Assembly: GCF_039522665.1 (NCBI RefSeq)
Contig: NZ_BAAADV010000001.1
Location: 1 to 64,000 of the forward strand
Reading direction: 5' to 3'
DNA from: Natronoarchaeum mannanilyticum
GTDB taxonomy: Archaea; Halobacteriota; Halobacteria; Halobacteriales; Natronoarchaeaceae
DNA length: 64,000 nt
Positions 24,763 through 32,619 of this stretch are shown here, piece by piece (the stretch's first letter is position 1; the number at the start of each line of letters is the position of its first letter). The notes under the pieces are model-generated. The model did not search any database. It was not told where the DNA came from and saw only the letters and a program-made list of their open reading frames with translations. The translations under genes and the position numbers were made by a program.

Positions 24763-25044
24763 ATGGCCGAAGGCAAGAAGGGACGGACCGGGAGCGCGGG
24801 TCGCTTCGGCGCGCGCTACGGTCGGGTCTCCCGCAAGCGAGTCGCCGAGATCGAGGACGAGATGAACGACGACCACACCTGCCCCGAGTGCGGCGGCGAC
24901 ACCATCGACCGCGAAGGGACGGGCATCTGGGGCTGCCGGCGCTGCGGCCACAAGTTCGCCGGCGGCACGTACCGCCCCGAGACGCCGGGCGGAAAGAGCG
25001 TCGAGCGATCGATCCGCGCCGCGCTCGCCGAGGACGAGGAGTAA
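24763..25044 (+). CDS. rpl37ae: 50S ribosomal protein L37Ae (eL43)
   Basis: A 93-residue large-subunit protein with a C4 zinc ribbon: CPECGG (about 40-45) and [11 protein letters not shown] (about 59-69). The N-terminal basic [20 protein letters not shown] segment contacts rRNA and is a family hallmark. It begins the conserved archaeal cluster rpl37ae-rpoP-pcc1-pfdB-DUF3194. Two bases separate its stop from the rpoP ATG. Confidence 0.97.
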   Translation: MAEGKKGRTGSAGRFGARYGRVSRKRVAEIEDEMNDDHTCPECGGDTIDREGTGIWGCRRCGHKFAGGTYRPETPGGKSVERSIRAALAEDEE

Positions 25045-25046
25045 CG

Positions 25047-25181
25047 ATGGCGTACAAGTGCTCGCGCTGCAAACGCGACGTCGAACTCGACGAGTACGGC
25101 GGCGTTCGCTGTCCCTACTGCGGGCACCGGGTGCTCCTCAAAGAGCGGAGTCGCGACGTGAAGGAAGTCGACGTCAACTGA
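25047..25181 (+). CDS. rpoP: DNA-directed RNA polymerase subunit P (Rpo12)
   Basis: A 44-residue polymerase subunit, the archaeal counterpart of eukaryotic Rpb12. The zinc ribbon is YKCSRC (3-8) and [15 protein letters not shown] (about 20-34). The size is exactly that of the family. ATG 25047 is 2 bases after the rpl37ae stop, so both are cotranscribed. It was identified by motifs and by this well-conserved archaeal gene order. Confidence 0.95.
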   Translation: MAYKCSRCKRDVELDEYGGVRCPYCGHRVLLKERSRDVKEVDVN

Positions 25182-25196
25182 GTCGACTTCAATCGG

Positions 25197-25475
25197 ATGG
25201 ATAACCCCGTCCACGAGGCGACGTACGATTTCGAGTACGATTCTGCGGACGCGGCGTCGGTCGTCGAGCGTAGCCTCCGCCGTGAGATCGGCGAGATCGA
25301 CGACGATCGCTCGACAGCCGCCCTCGAACGCGACGGACGAACGCTCTCGATTCGCGTCGAAGCCGCTGATCTGGTCGCGCTCCGGGCCGCAACCAACACC
25401 TGGCTCTCGCTGGTCGACGTCGCCGAGAGCGCCCGGTCGGCCGGAAGTGAGCGCGACGGGTCCCCGACCGCGTAG
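25197..25475 (+). CDS. pcc1: KEOPS complex subunit Pcc1
   Basis: A 92-residue protein of the Pcc1 family, the dimerisation subunit of KEOPS, which with Kae1 makes t6A37 in tRNAs that read ANN codons. The fold signature is a first strand HEATYDFEYDSADAASVVERSL followed by RTLSIRVEAADLVALRAATNTWLSLVDVAES, typical of CTAG/Pcc1 proteins. It lies 15 bases downstream of rpoP in the conserved cluster. The short acidic tail is halophile-specific. Confidence 0.9.
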   Translation: MDNPVHEATYDFEYDSADAASVVERSLRREIGEIDDDRSTAALERDGRTLSIRVEAADLVALRAATNTWLSLVDVAESARSAGSERDGSPTA

Positions 25476-25562
25476 CGGTTCGACCGGATCGAGTCCGCGT
25501 AGCGACCCGACCGCCCGACGACAATGCAGGGGTTTTTCAGTCCGGGTCACCACTTCGGACGT

Positions 25563-25955
25563 ATGCAGGGTAATCTGCCGCCGGAAGCACAAGAGAAGCT
25601 CGAACAGCTCCAGGACCTTCAGGAGACGGCTCAGGAAGTCGCCGTCCAGAAGGAAGAAGCCGAGACGCAACTCAGCGAGTCCCGCACGGCCCTCGACGAG
25701 CTCGAGGACATCGACGAGGACACAGTAATGTACCGCGAGGTCGGCGAGCTGCTCGTCGAGACCGACTACGACGAGGCCAAAGACGACCTCGAGGAGACGG
25801 TCAACGACCTCGAGATCCGCGTCGAGACGCTGGACAAGCAGGAAGAGCGCGTCCAGGAGCAGTTCGAAGAGCTCCAGGAAGAGCTCCAGGAGATGCTCGG
25901 CGGCGGTGGCGGCGGCGGCCCGATGGGCGGCGGCATGGGCCCCGGCGGCGCCTGA
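25563..25955 (+). CDS. pfdB: prefoldin beta subunit
   Basis: A 130-residue coiled-coil chaperone subunit that captures unfolded proteins for the thermosome. Two long helices (about 6-45 and 70-112) flank a beta hairpin over [16 protein letters not shown], the standard beta-prefoldin layout. The Gly/Met-rich tail [17 protein letters not shown] is common in haloarchaeal homologues. ATG 25563 starts [10 protein letters not shown], the family-typical beginning, rather than the in-frame 25524. It lies between pcc1 and the DUF3194 gene. Confidence 0.95.
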   Translation: MQGNLPPEAQEKLEQLQDLQETAQEVAVQKEEAETQLSESRTALDELEDIDEDTVMYREVGELLVETDYDEAKDDLEETVNDLEIRVETLDKQEERVQEQFEELQEELQEMLGGGGGGGPMGGGMGPGGA

Positions 25956-25962
25956 TCGTCCG

Positions 25963-26202
25963 ATGCCCACCGACGAGACGGTCGTCCAGACCGCCGCGGA
26001 AGCCGCCGAAGGCGTGATCTTCTCGCGCATGAAGCGCTCCGCGGTCGACGACTACGACGTGCGAGTGACCTTCGAGGACGGCGTCCTCGAAGTCGACGTC
26101 TACGTCGAGGCGCCCGAGACCGACGCCGACGAGGAGCGGGTCGCCGACGACGCCGCGCTTGCGGCGCGCTCGGCGGTCGACGATCTGTTCGACGACGCGT
26201 GA
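25963..26202 (+). CDS. DUF3194-family protein
   Basis: A 79-residue acidic protein. The pattern VVQTAAEAAEGVIFSRM, VRVTFEDGVLEVDVYVE and ALAARSAVDDLFD matches DUF3194, a family usually encoded right after prefoldin beta in euryarchaea, as here (7 bases downstream). The function is unknown; the position suggests a role linked to prefoldin or KEOPS. ATG 25963 is the only sensible start after the prefoldin stop. Confidence 0.8.
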   Translation: MPTDETVVQTAAEAAEGVIFSRMKRSAVDDYDVRVTFEDGVLEVDVYVEAPETDADEERVADDAALAARSAVDDLFDDA

Positions 26203-26313
26203 GCGAGCGCCGGCGGACTCGCCGCTGACCGCGGGCGAGTTCGGCCGGTCTTTTCCACTCTTTCCCGATCTAACAGCGGCGACTCCGCGCACAGTCGCCG
26301 CGGCAGCCCGGAG

Positions 26314-26799
26314 TTACGACAGTCGTCGGGACGCATCTCGATCCTGATAGCCTCGGCGAAACTCCCGTCCGATACGAACCGCGCTCACGACGAACGCGAC
26401 GCCGAACGCCGCGGCAAACCCGATGACGACGGTACCGTACCGCCCCGAGGCCGCGGCGGATGCCATCACAACCGCAAGCGCTCCGCTAACCGCCAGCACG
26501 CCGACAGAGACGACCCCGGCGAGTGCGATCCGTACTACTCGAACCCGTCGGCTCCCGCGACGCAACCAGTCGCCGCCGTGGAGCCGCCACGCCGCGATCT
26601 CGGTCGCAACCAGCACGGCGATCAGGAACGCGGTCATGTCGACGAGCAGCCGGACGGGCGCGGACAGCGATACGCCGGCGACCGCCAGAAACTCCTCGAC
26701 GGCCCATATCGTCCCGAGAAATGTCGGTGGGGCGAACAGTAACAGCGCGCCGACCCACACCGCGCCGGCGGTCAGGAGGCGAAAACGGGACTCAGACAT
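26314..26799 (-). CDS. four-helix membrane protein of unknown function
   Basis: A 161-residue protein with about four membrane segments (10-30, 46-66, 88-112 and 122-141) and an Arg-rich cytosolic loop WLRRGSRRVRVVR between the second and third. I do not recognise the family. It is a lone minus-strand gene between the prefoldin cluster and guaAa. TATA-like sequence (AAAATAAAATC on plus, 26821-26831) lies near its start side. Confidence 0.6.
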   Translation of the reverse strand: MSESRFRLLTAGAVWVGALLLFAPPTFLGTIWAVEEFLAVAGVSLSAPVRLLVDMTAFLIAVLVATEIAAWRLHGGDWLRRGSRRVRVVRIALAGVVSVGVLAVSGALAVVMASAAASGRYGTVVIGFAAAFGVAFVVSAVRIGREFRRGYQDRDASRRLS

Positions 26800-26867
26800 A
26801 GTATGAGATCACCCGCCGAGAAAATAAAATCACCGCCCTCAGAGCACCACGGCGACGTCGCGACGGC

Positions 26868-27419
26868 TCAGCGATCGCAGATGTCGACGAAGTTCTCGAA
26901 CAGCTCCTCTCCCTCCTCGGTGTGGGCGACCTCGGGATGCCACTGGACGCCGTAGAGATTCCGGTCGACGTCGCTCATCGCCTCGACGCCGCAGACGTCG
27001 CTGCGCCCGGTCAGCGAGAAGCCGTCGGGCAGCTCCTTGACCTCGTCGGCGTGGCTCGCCCAGACGCGGGTTTCGGGCGCGAGCGATCCGGTCAGCGGGT
27101 CGTCCTCGTCGAGCACCTCGACGGTGACGTCGGCGTAGCCGCCGTACTCGCCGCCGCCGACGCGGCCGCCGAGCTCGTCGGCGATGATCTGCATACCCAG
27201 ACAGATGCCCAGCACCGGCACGTCGAGATCGAGGTAGTCGGCGCAGCGCCCGATGTCGTCGATGTCCGGGCCGCCCGAGAGCACGAGACCGTCGGCGTCG
27301 ATCTCCTCGGGCGGCGTCTCGTTGTCGATCAGTTCCACGTCGACGCCCATGTCCCGGAGCGCGCGCTGCTCCAGGTGGGTGAACTGGCCGTGGTTGTCGA
27401 CCACGTCGATCTTCGTCAT
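26868..27419 (-). CDS. guaAa: GMP synthase subunit A (glutamine amidotransferase)
   Basis: A 183-residue class I glutaminase that supplies ammonia to the separate ATP-pyrophosphatase subunit of archaeal GMP synthase (XMP to GMP). The nucleophile Cys is in LGICLGMQII (about residues 75-84), and the His and Glu of the triad are in YGVQWHPEVAHTE (about 156-168). The start MTKIDVVDNHGQF is the archaeal family's usual N-terminus. The partner subunit is not in the window, which is normal for archaea. Confidence 0.95.
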   Translation of the reverse strand: MTKIDVVDNHGQFTHLEQRALRDMGVDVELIDNETPPEEIDADGLVLSGGPDIDDIGRCADYLDLDVPVLGICLGMQIIADELGGRVGGGEYGGYADVTVEVLDEDDPLTGSLAPETRVWASHADEVKELPDGFSLTGRSDVCGVEAMSDVDRNLYGVQWHPEVAHTEEGEELFENFVDICDR

Positions 27420-27626
27420 TGGGGCGTCGTAGTCGCGCGGTCGTTAAAAGGCGTCCGGAACGCGCCGAAAACTGCCAGAAACGCGGTCGAGCGGCGTTCG
27501 AACTGTGCCGGCGCCATCCCCCGGCGATTGACTCCCGCCGGGAGACAGCCCGCTCTCGGCACCAACTGCTCGCCAGTTTTTCGACGTGCCAACAGTGTTA
27601 ACTCTCCGCACGCGAACAGCGTTGGT

Positions 27627-27767
27627 ATGACGATCGACGCCCTCGACGAGTTCGACCATCCGGCGTGGCTGACCGCGGCCAGCACCGCGGTCGCCTACGG
27701 CGTCGTGCTGCTGGTCATGTTCGCGGCGCTGTTTCTCGTGCCGTACGCGCTGTTCACTCTCTTGTAA
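27627..27767 (+). CDS. 46-residue single-helix membrane protein
   Basis: A short acidic head (MTIDALDEFDHPAWL) is followed by one hydrophobic helix (about 16-44, ending ALFLVPYALFTLL). A plausible start context lies upstream (ACAGTGTTAACTC at 27590-27602). Small proteins of this shape occur in haloarchaeal genomes near guaAa, but I cannot name a family with certainty. Its last 14 bases overlap the convergent membrane protein gene. Confidence 0.55.
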   Translation: MTIDALDEFDHPAWLTAASTAVAYGVVLLVMFAALFLVPYALFTLL

Positions 27768-29211
27768 CTTCGGCGGCGTCAGCATGGCTGGACTCGACGG
27801 CGCCGGGCCGCCGATCGGCGCCCAGAACCGCGCCCGCGACCAGCAGCGGGGCACCGACGACCGTGACGCTGAGAACGGTTCCGATCGCGGCGACGAGGAC
27901 GAACGCGACCGCGACGACGCCGGAGAACGGCCCGCCGAACGGACCAGCCCCCATCACCGGCGTCACCGACAGCGCCGCGACGCCGAACGCGACCGCGGCG
28001 GTTCCGACGCCGAGGCGGCGGCTCCCTCGGCCCAGTGCGCACCCGGCGGGAAGGAGCGAAAAGACGGGAACGAGCGTCGGAACCTCTGACGCCAGCCAGC
28101 GCGTCGAGCCCGGCGCGAGCGCCGCGAGGGCGAGCGTGACCGCACCGGCGACGAGGGCGCCGACGCTCGCGAGTCCGACGAGCGTTCGGTACGACGCGCG
28201 CTCGCGAACGCCCTCTCGCCGGATTCCGATTCCGAGCAGGGCGTACGCGATTCCCACGCCGAACAGGGGAAGCAACGACGGGCCGATCGTCCGGACCGCG
28301 CCGATCCCGAGCATCGCGAGCGTTGTCGCCGCACCGACCGCAGCCAGGCTGGCACCCGGGGCGTCCAGTACCCGGTCGGCGGTCAACCCGACGTGAGAGA
28401 GCGCTCGATCGGCCGCCCCGACGAGACCGTCGCGTCGCCCGAACAGCGGGACGGCGACCCCGACCGCGACGCCGAACAGGAGCGCCGGCGTCACCGCGAT
28501 CAGGAGCGCGTTGGCGGCGGCGGACGGGGCGACGAGTTCCGCGACCGCGAGCGAACTCCACAGCCACCCGAGCGCGGCGTCCCGCGGCACGAACGTCACG
28601 AGGCCCCGGTCGTCGAGCTCGGTGAGCGTCATCCGACTCCCGTCGTCGGAGACCGTCGCGCCGGCGACCGTCCACCCTATCTGATACCCCTCCGGAGCGA
28701 CGACGCGGAGTCGGTCGGCGCCCAGCCCGTCGAGATTCCGGTACCCGTACGCGCTCGTGAACTCGCCCGATCGGAGCGTTCCGCGGACCGACCGCTCGGC
28801 GAAGTCGTTTTCTCGGTAGCGCAGCTCTAGGACGTCGTCCTCGGACAGATTCGCCGCGAGGAGTTCGGCGTCGCCCATCGCGCCGTCCGCGATCCGGTCG
28901 CGGTAGCTCGCGTTCGATCGCAGCTCCTCGGTCCCCGTCGAGTCGTCGAGCCGGTTCCGCACGATCCACGTCGCGGTCCCGTTCTCCCGCACGCGGACCT
29001 CGGCGGTGCTCCCGACGACGTCGATCGGATGGGTGACGAACTCGCCGTCGACGGCGACGCCGCGCTCCTCGACCCGCTGCTCGAAGCTCTCCCCGCAGGC
29101 GTCACAGAGCGGTTGCGGCGGCGGCGCGGCGCCGGCGGGCGCGACCGTCGCCGCGAGCGAGACGACGAGCAGACAACAGAGCGCTACGTGGAGGGGCTTC
29201 CGCGGGACCAT
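27754..29211 (-). CDS. secreted-domain membrane protein with about seven helices, unknown function
   Basis: A 485-residue protein. A signal peptide (residues about 5-28) is followed by an extracellular domain to about residue 195 that starts with CDACGESF, a possible disulfide or metal pair, and contains EVRVRENGTATWIVRNRL, suggesting an immunoglobulin-like or cohesin-type strand pattern. Then come about seven hydrophobic segments (about 200-460) and an acidic tail. I do not recognise the family. The start at 29211 (MVPRKP) gives a good signal peptide. TATA-like ATAAATCATATG lies upstream on its strand (29232-29243). Confidence 0.65.
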   Translation of the reverse strand: MVPRKPLHVALCCLLVVSLAATVAPAGAAPPPQPLCDACGESFEQRVEERGVAVDGEFVTHPIDVVGSTAEVRVRENGTATWIVRNRLDDSTGTEELRSNASYRDRIADGAMGDAELLAANLSEDDVLELRYRENDFAERSVRGTLRSGEFTSAYGYRNLDGLGADRLRVVAPEGYQIGWTVAGATVSDDGSRMTLTELDDRGLVTFVPRDAALGWLWSSLAVAELVAPSAAANALLIAVTPALLFGVAVGVAVPLFGRRDGLVGAADRALSHVGLTADRVLDAPGASLAAVGAATTLAMLGIGAVRTIGPSLLPLFGVGIAYALLGIGIRREGVRERASYRTLVGLASVGALVAGAVTLALAALAPGSTRWLASEVPTLVPVFSLLPAGCALGRGSRRLGVGTAAVAFGVAALSVTPVMGAGPFGGPFSGVVAVAFVLVAAIGTVLSVTVVGAPLLVAGAVLGADRRPGAVESSHADAAEVTRE

Positions 29212-29400
29212 ACCCACCGTTCACGTCGAAGTGACATATGATTTATCCGTGAGGGCGCGTCAGCTCTCCTGCTCCTTTACCGTCGACTCGCACCGACGGT
29301 GGCCGTCACTCTCGGTCGACCTGCAGCTAGAGCGGACGAGACAGTGCAGAAAAGCCGCAGTTCGAGCCGCGAAACCGGTGTGGACGACGCCGCCGTCCGA

Positions 29401-30615
29401 TCAGGCGAACGTCTTGGAGACGTCCTCTTCCTCGGTCTCCTTTTGGATCTTCCGCCAGGCCTCCTCGAAGTCCTCCATCCGGATGTCAGTGCGGTCGTCG
29501 CGGATGGCGAACATCCCCGCCTCGGTGCAGATCGCCTTGACGTCGGCGCCGCTGGCCTCGTCGGCCATCCGGGCGAGCTCCTCGAAGTCCACGTCGTCCG
29601 CGACGTTCATGTCGCGCGTGTGGATCTGGAAGATGATCTCGCGTCCCTCCAGGTCGGGCTTGGGCACCTCGATGAGGCGGTCGAACCGGCCGGGGCGGAG
29701 GATCGCGCGATCGAGCATGTCGAAGCGGTTCGTCGCCGCGATGATGCGGATCTCGCCGCGGTCCTCGAAGCCGTCCATCTCCGAGAGCAGCTGCATCATC
29801 GTCCGCTGGACCTCGGCGTCGCCGGAGGTCTTGGACTCGGTGCGCTTGGCGGCGATGGCGTCGATCTCGTCGATGAAGATCACGGCGGGCTCGTGGTCGC
29901 GGGCGACCTGGAACAGGTCCCGAACCAGCTTCGCGCCCTCGCCGATGAACTTGTGGACCAGCTCCGAGCCGGCCATCTTGATGAACGTCGCGTCGGTCTG
30001 GTTGGCGACGGCCTTCGCGAGCATCGTCTTGCCGGTCCCGGGCGGCCCGTACAGCAGGACGCCGCTGGGCGGCTGGATGCCGACCTCGTCGAAGGCGCCG
30101 GGGTTCTTCAGCGGCATCTCGACGGTCTCGCGGACCTCGTTGATCTGCTCTTCGATGCCGCCGATGTCCTCGTAGGTGACCTCGGGCGACTCGTCGACCT
30201 GCATCACGCGCGCGCGGACGTCCGTCTCGTCCTCGAGGGACTTGACGACCGACAGCGAGTTGTTCACCGCGACGCGGTCGTCGGGTTCGAGGTCCTCGCG
30301 CATCTCCTCGGTGACCTCGGTCAGGGCCTCCTGGTTGTTGCCGTGCTGCTTGATGATGACCCCCTCGTCGGTGAGCTCCTGGACGGTCGCGACGAACAGG
30401 GGCGACTGCTTGAGCTTCTTGTTCTCGTGGGTGAGTCGTTCTAACTTCTGCTGGTACTTGTTGTTCTCCGCGTTGGCGTCCAGCAGCTTGTCGCGCATCT
30501 CCTCGTTCTGGGACTCCAGAACTTCGAGGCGCTCGCGGAGGGCTTCTATTTTCTCCTGCATTGACGTATCCTCCTCGTCGTACGGGAGGTCGACGTCGTC
30601 CACAGTATCGCTCAT
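29401..30615 (-). CDS. pan: proteasome-activating nucleotidase (PAN)
   Basis: A 404-residue AAA+ ATPase that unfolds proteins and feeds them to the 20S proteasome. An N-terminal coiled coil (about 15-75) is followed by an OB domain (about 75-135) and the AAA+ module: Walker A GPPGTGKTMLAKAVA (about 190-204), Walker B VIFIDEIDAIAAKR, second region RIIAATNRFDMLDRAILRPGRFDR with the Arg finger. PANs dock by a C-terminal hydrophobic-Tyr-X motif. Here the last three residues are T-F-A, with Phe in place of Tyr. ATG 30615 was preferred over the adjacent ATG at 30618. Confidence 0.96.
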   Translation of the reverse strand: MSDTVDDVDLPYDEEDTSMQEKIEALRERLEVLESQNEEMRDKLLDANAENNKYQQKLERLTHENKKLKQSPLFVATVQELTDEGVIIKQHGNNQEALTEVTEEMREDLEPDDRVAVNNSLSVVKSLEDETDVRARVMQVDESPEVTYEDIGGIEEQINEVRETVEMPLKNPGAFDEVGIQPPSGVLLYGPPGTGKTMLAKAVANQTDATFIKMAGSELVHKFIGEGAKLVRDLFQVARDHEPAVIFIDEIDAIAAKRTESKTSGDAEVQRTMMQLLSEMDGFEDRGEIRIIAATNRFDMLDRAILRPGRFDRLIEVPKPDLEGREIIFQIHTRDMNVADDVDFEELARMADEASGADVKAICTEAGMFAIRDDRTDIRMEDFEEAWRKIQKETEEEDVSKTFA

Positions 30616-30735
30616 CACCCGCTCCTAGGGCGTTGGTTCATAAGAGGCTTCGGGTAGGGTCGATTTACTGCACCGACGCCGTCGCCGCTGAGGCTGCCGA
30701 TTTCGTCGACGCCGGAAAGAGCAGATGAGCGAAAG

Positions 30736-30763
30736 TAATAATTGAGAAGGGTTAATATTATTA
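30736..30763 (+). promoter_or_regulatory. AT-rich inverted repeat and promoter of the small regulator
   Basis: TAATAAT (30736-30742) and ATTATTA (30757-30763) form a 7-bp inverted repeat with a 14-base spacer. The right arm overlaps the TATA-like TTAATATTATT. ATG 30790 follows 26 bases later. Since the gene encodes a DNA-binding protein, autoregulation is plausible. Confidence 0.5.
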
Positions 30764-30789
30764 GTCCGTATCTACTACCTCGGAGTATC

Positions 30790-31056
30790 ATGAGTACATC
30801 AGAGACAGCGCGGCTGGACGCCGACGCCGAGCCGACGTGGGACGACGTTCGCGACCTCCCGCCGAGCGCCAAGCTCGTCGCGAAAGTGCTCGAGTACAAC
30901 GACACGCTCACGCAGAGCCAGCTCGCCGAGGAGACGCTCCTCCCGCCGCGGACCGTGCGGTACGCCCTGAACCGGCTCGAGGAGCAAGGCGTCGTCGACT
31001 CCCGGTTTTCCTTTTCGGACGCGCGCAAGCGCCTCTACACGCTCGCGATCGAGTGA
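30790..31056 (+). CDS. small winged-helix regulator (MarR-like)
   Basis: An 88-residue DNA-binding protein. Residues about 22-85 form a winged helix: SAKLVAKVLEYNDTLTQSQLAEE, then LLPPRTVRYALNRLEEQGVVDS as the recognition part, and a wing over SDARKRLYTLAIE. It is DNA-binding domain only, similar in plan to the protein at 6480 but not close in sequence. Located divergently from pan, it could regulate pan or itself through the AT-rich inverted repeat between them. The family is common in haloarchaea and its targets are not known to me. Confidence 0.8.
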   Translation: MSTSETARLDADAEPTWDDVRDLPPSAKLVAKVLEYNDTLTQSQLAEETLLPPRTVRYALNRLEEQGVVDSRFSFSDARKRLYTLAIE

Positions 31057-31192
31057 ACCGAGGTCGAGTGAGACCCGATCGAGTGGGTACCACCGGTGAC
31101 GCCTCGTCGCGTCTTTCTCTCCAACGCAGTATTCTCTCTGGCGAAGACTACCCGACCGATTCGCTCTGACCCATTCCGAACGAACCGGGCGT

Positions 31193-32428
31193 CTACGGTC
31201 GATCCTCCCGCGAGCTGACGCTCCGTTCGTCGATCCAGACGAACTCCGAGTCCCCGTCCTCGACCACGGCGACGGCAGTGACGGCTTCCGGCGTCGCCTC
31301 CGGATCGGTCCGCCGCGTCGGGTCGGCGGCGTCGTCGACGCCGTCGCGGCCCCGCGTTGCGACGTCGCGCTCGAGTCCACGAAACAGCTCGTCGATCGCC
31401 CCCGGCTCCTCGTCGCGCTCCCGCGAGGACGACCCCAGTACCGGCGTCGAGGACGTCGCCGGCGACGCCGGATCCGACTCGTCTGCGGTCGCTATCGGCA
31501 AGACCTCCGAAAGGTCGTCGAGTAGCGCGGCCACGTCGCCCGACGCCGCTTCACGGGTCGGCTTCGCGTCACCGGCGACGGGCGATTCGGGGTCGACGTC
31601 GGCGAACGAATCGGTCGAACGGTCGATCCGTCCGGCCAGATCGGCGAACGACTCGCCGCCGCTCCGGAACGAACCCCCGCTCTCGGGGGCGTCCGGCGAT
31701 TCTTCGGCCCAGTCGGGGACCGGTACATCGCCGTCGTCGTCCCCGGTGGGGACGTACTCACTGGGCTGATGTTGGGCGAGGAGCCCCCTATTTCCGAACC
31801 GGACCGCGGTCCCGTAGCGACACCGAAGGTTGTCCAGCGCCGCCGTCTCGCCGAGGGCGAACTGCCAGCGCCGACAGGGGCCGTCGAGCAGAACCAACTC
31901 GACGCCGGTGCCCGCGAGCAGGTCGCGGTTGACCGCGTCGAGCAGCGCGGGGTAGTTGTCCCGACCCAGGGGAGTGTCCGGATACGTCACTGTTGCGCGA
32001 AACTCCGTCTCGTCAGCGTCCTCGAGTACGATCCGCCGGGTGTCGTCGCGGCGCCACTCCACGGTCACCCGGCAGTCGAAGGGGGAAAACAGGGCGTCGA
32101 GGTGGACCTCCGGGGCGTTCGCCCAGTACCGGGTCGGCGCGTCGACGCCGCGATCCGACGCCACCAGCGTATCGCGGACGAACGCCACCGGGTTCGGGAA
32201 CGCCGACGGTCGGCGTCGCGCAGCACGAACGAGATCGGCGACCGACCCGCAGTCCTCGTCTAGCTCGTCGTGGCATTCGGTGACGTTCTCGACGGTTAGG
32301 GCGAACGCCTCGAGGACGTTCCCGCACCAGTGGGTGACATCGTCCGTCGAGCGGAGGGCCGATTGCGTAGCCACTGTCGGGTCATCACTTCCCACTCTCT
32401 TAATTTTTTCTTCACTATTGTTCTGCAC
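31193..32428 (-). CDS. haloarchaeal protein of unknown function with long acidic linker
   Basis: A 411-residue protein. Residues about 25-215 look folded: a helical part with HWCGNVLEAF, ENVTECHDELDEDCG, and an alpha/beta part with RVTVEWRRDDTRRIVLED and CRRWQFALGETAALDNLRCRYG. Residues about 225-385 are low-complexity, Asp/Ser/Pro-rich and probably disordered, and the end (VTAVAVVEDGDSEFVWIDERS) looks folded again. No catalytic motif or membrane helix. I cannot name the family. It lies between the pan/regulator pair and mre11 on the opposite strand. The upstream AT-rich tract at 32455-32495 could hold its promoter. Confidence 0.6.
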   Translation of the reverse strand: MQNNSEEKIKRVGSDDPTVATQSALRSTDDVTHWCGNVLEAFALTVENVTECHDELDEDCGSVADLVRAARRRPSAFPNPVAFVRDTLVASDRGVDAPTRYWANAPEVHLDALFSPFDCRVTVEWRRDDTRRIVLEDADETEFRATVTYPDTPLGRDNYPALLDAVNRDLLAGTGVELVLLDGPCRRWQFALGETAALDNLRCRYGTAVRFGNRGLLAQHQPSEYVPTGDDDGDVPVPDWAEESPDAPESGGSFRSGGESFADLAGRIDRSTDSFADVDPESPVAGDAKPTREAASGDVAALLDDLSEVLPIATADESDPASPATSSTPVLGSSSRERDEEPGAIDELFRGLERDVATRGRDGVDDAADPTRRTDPEATPEAVTAVAVVEDGDSEFVWIDERSVSSREDRP

Positions 32429-32619
32429 GGTCTTCAGCTGGTGACCGACTCTCCAGAAATACTAAAATTATAGAAACAGATATTGTAATTATTACGCGAA
32501 GCGAGTCGATGGCGATCGGCAGATCCCGTCACCGCTGAACGTATCGGACCACACGATGGCGGCTTCACTTCCACTACGGTCGCGGAACCGATTTAAGACG
32601 CCGACGCCAAAGACCGGCA

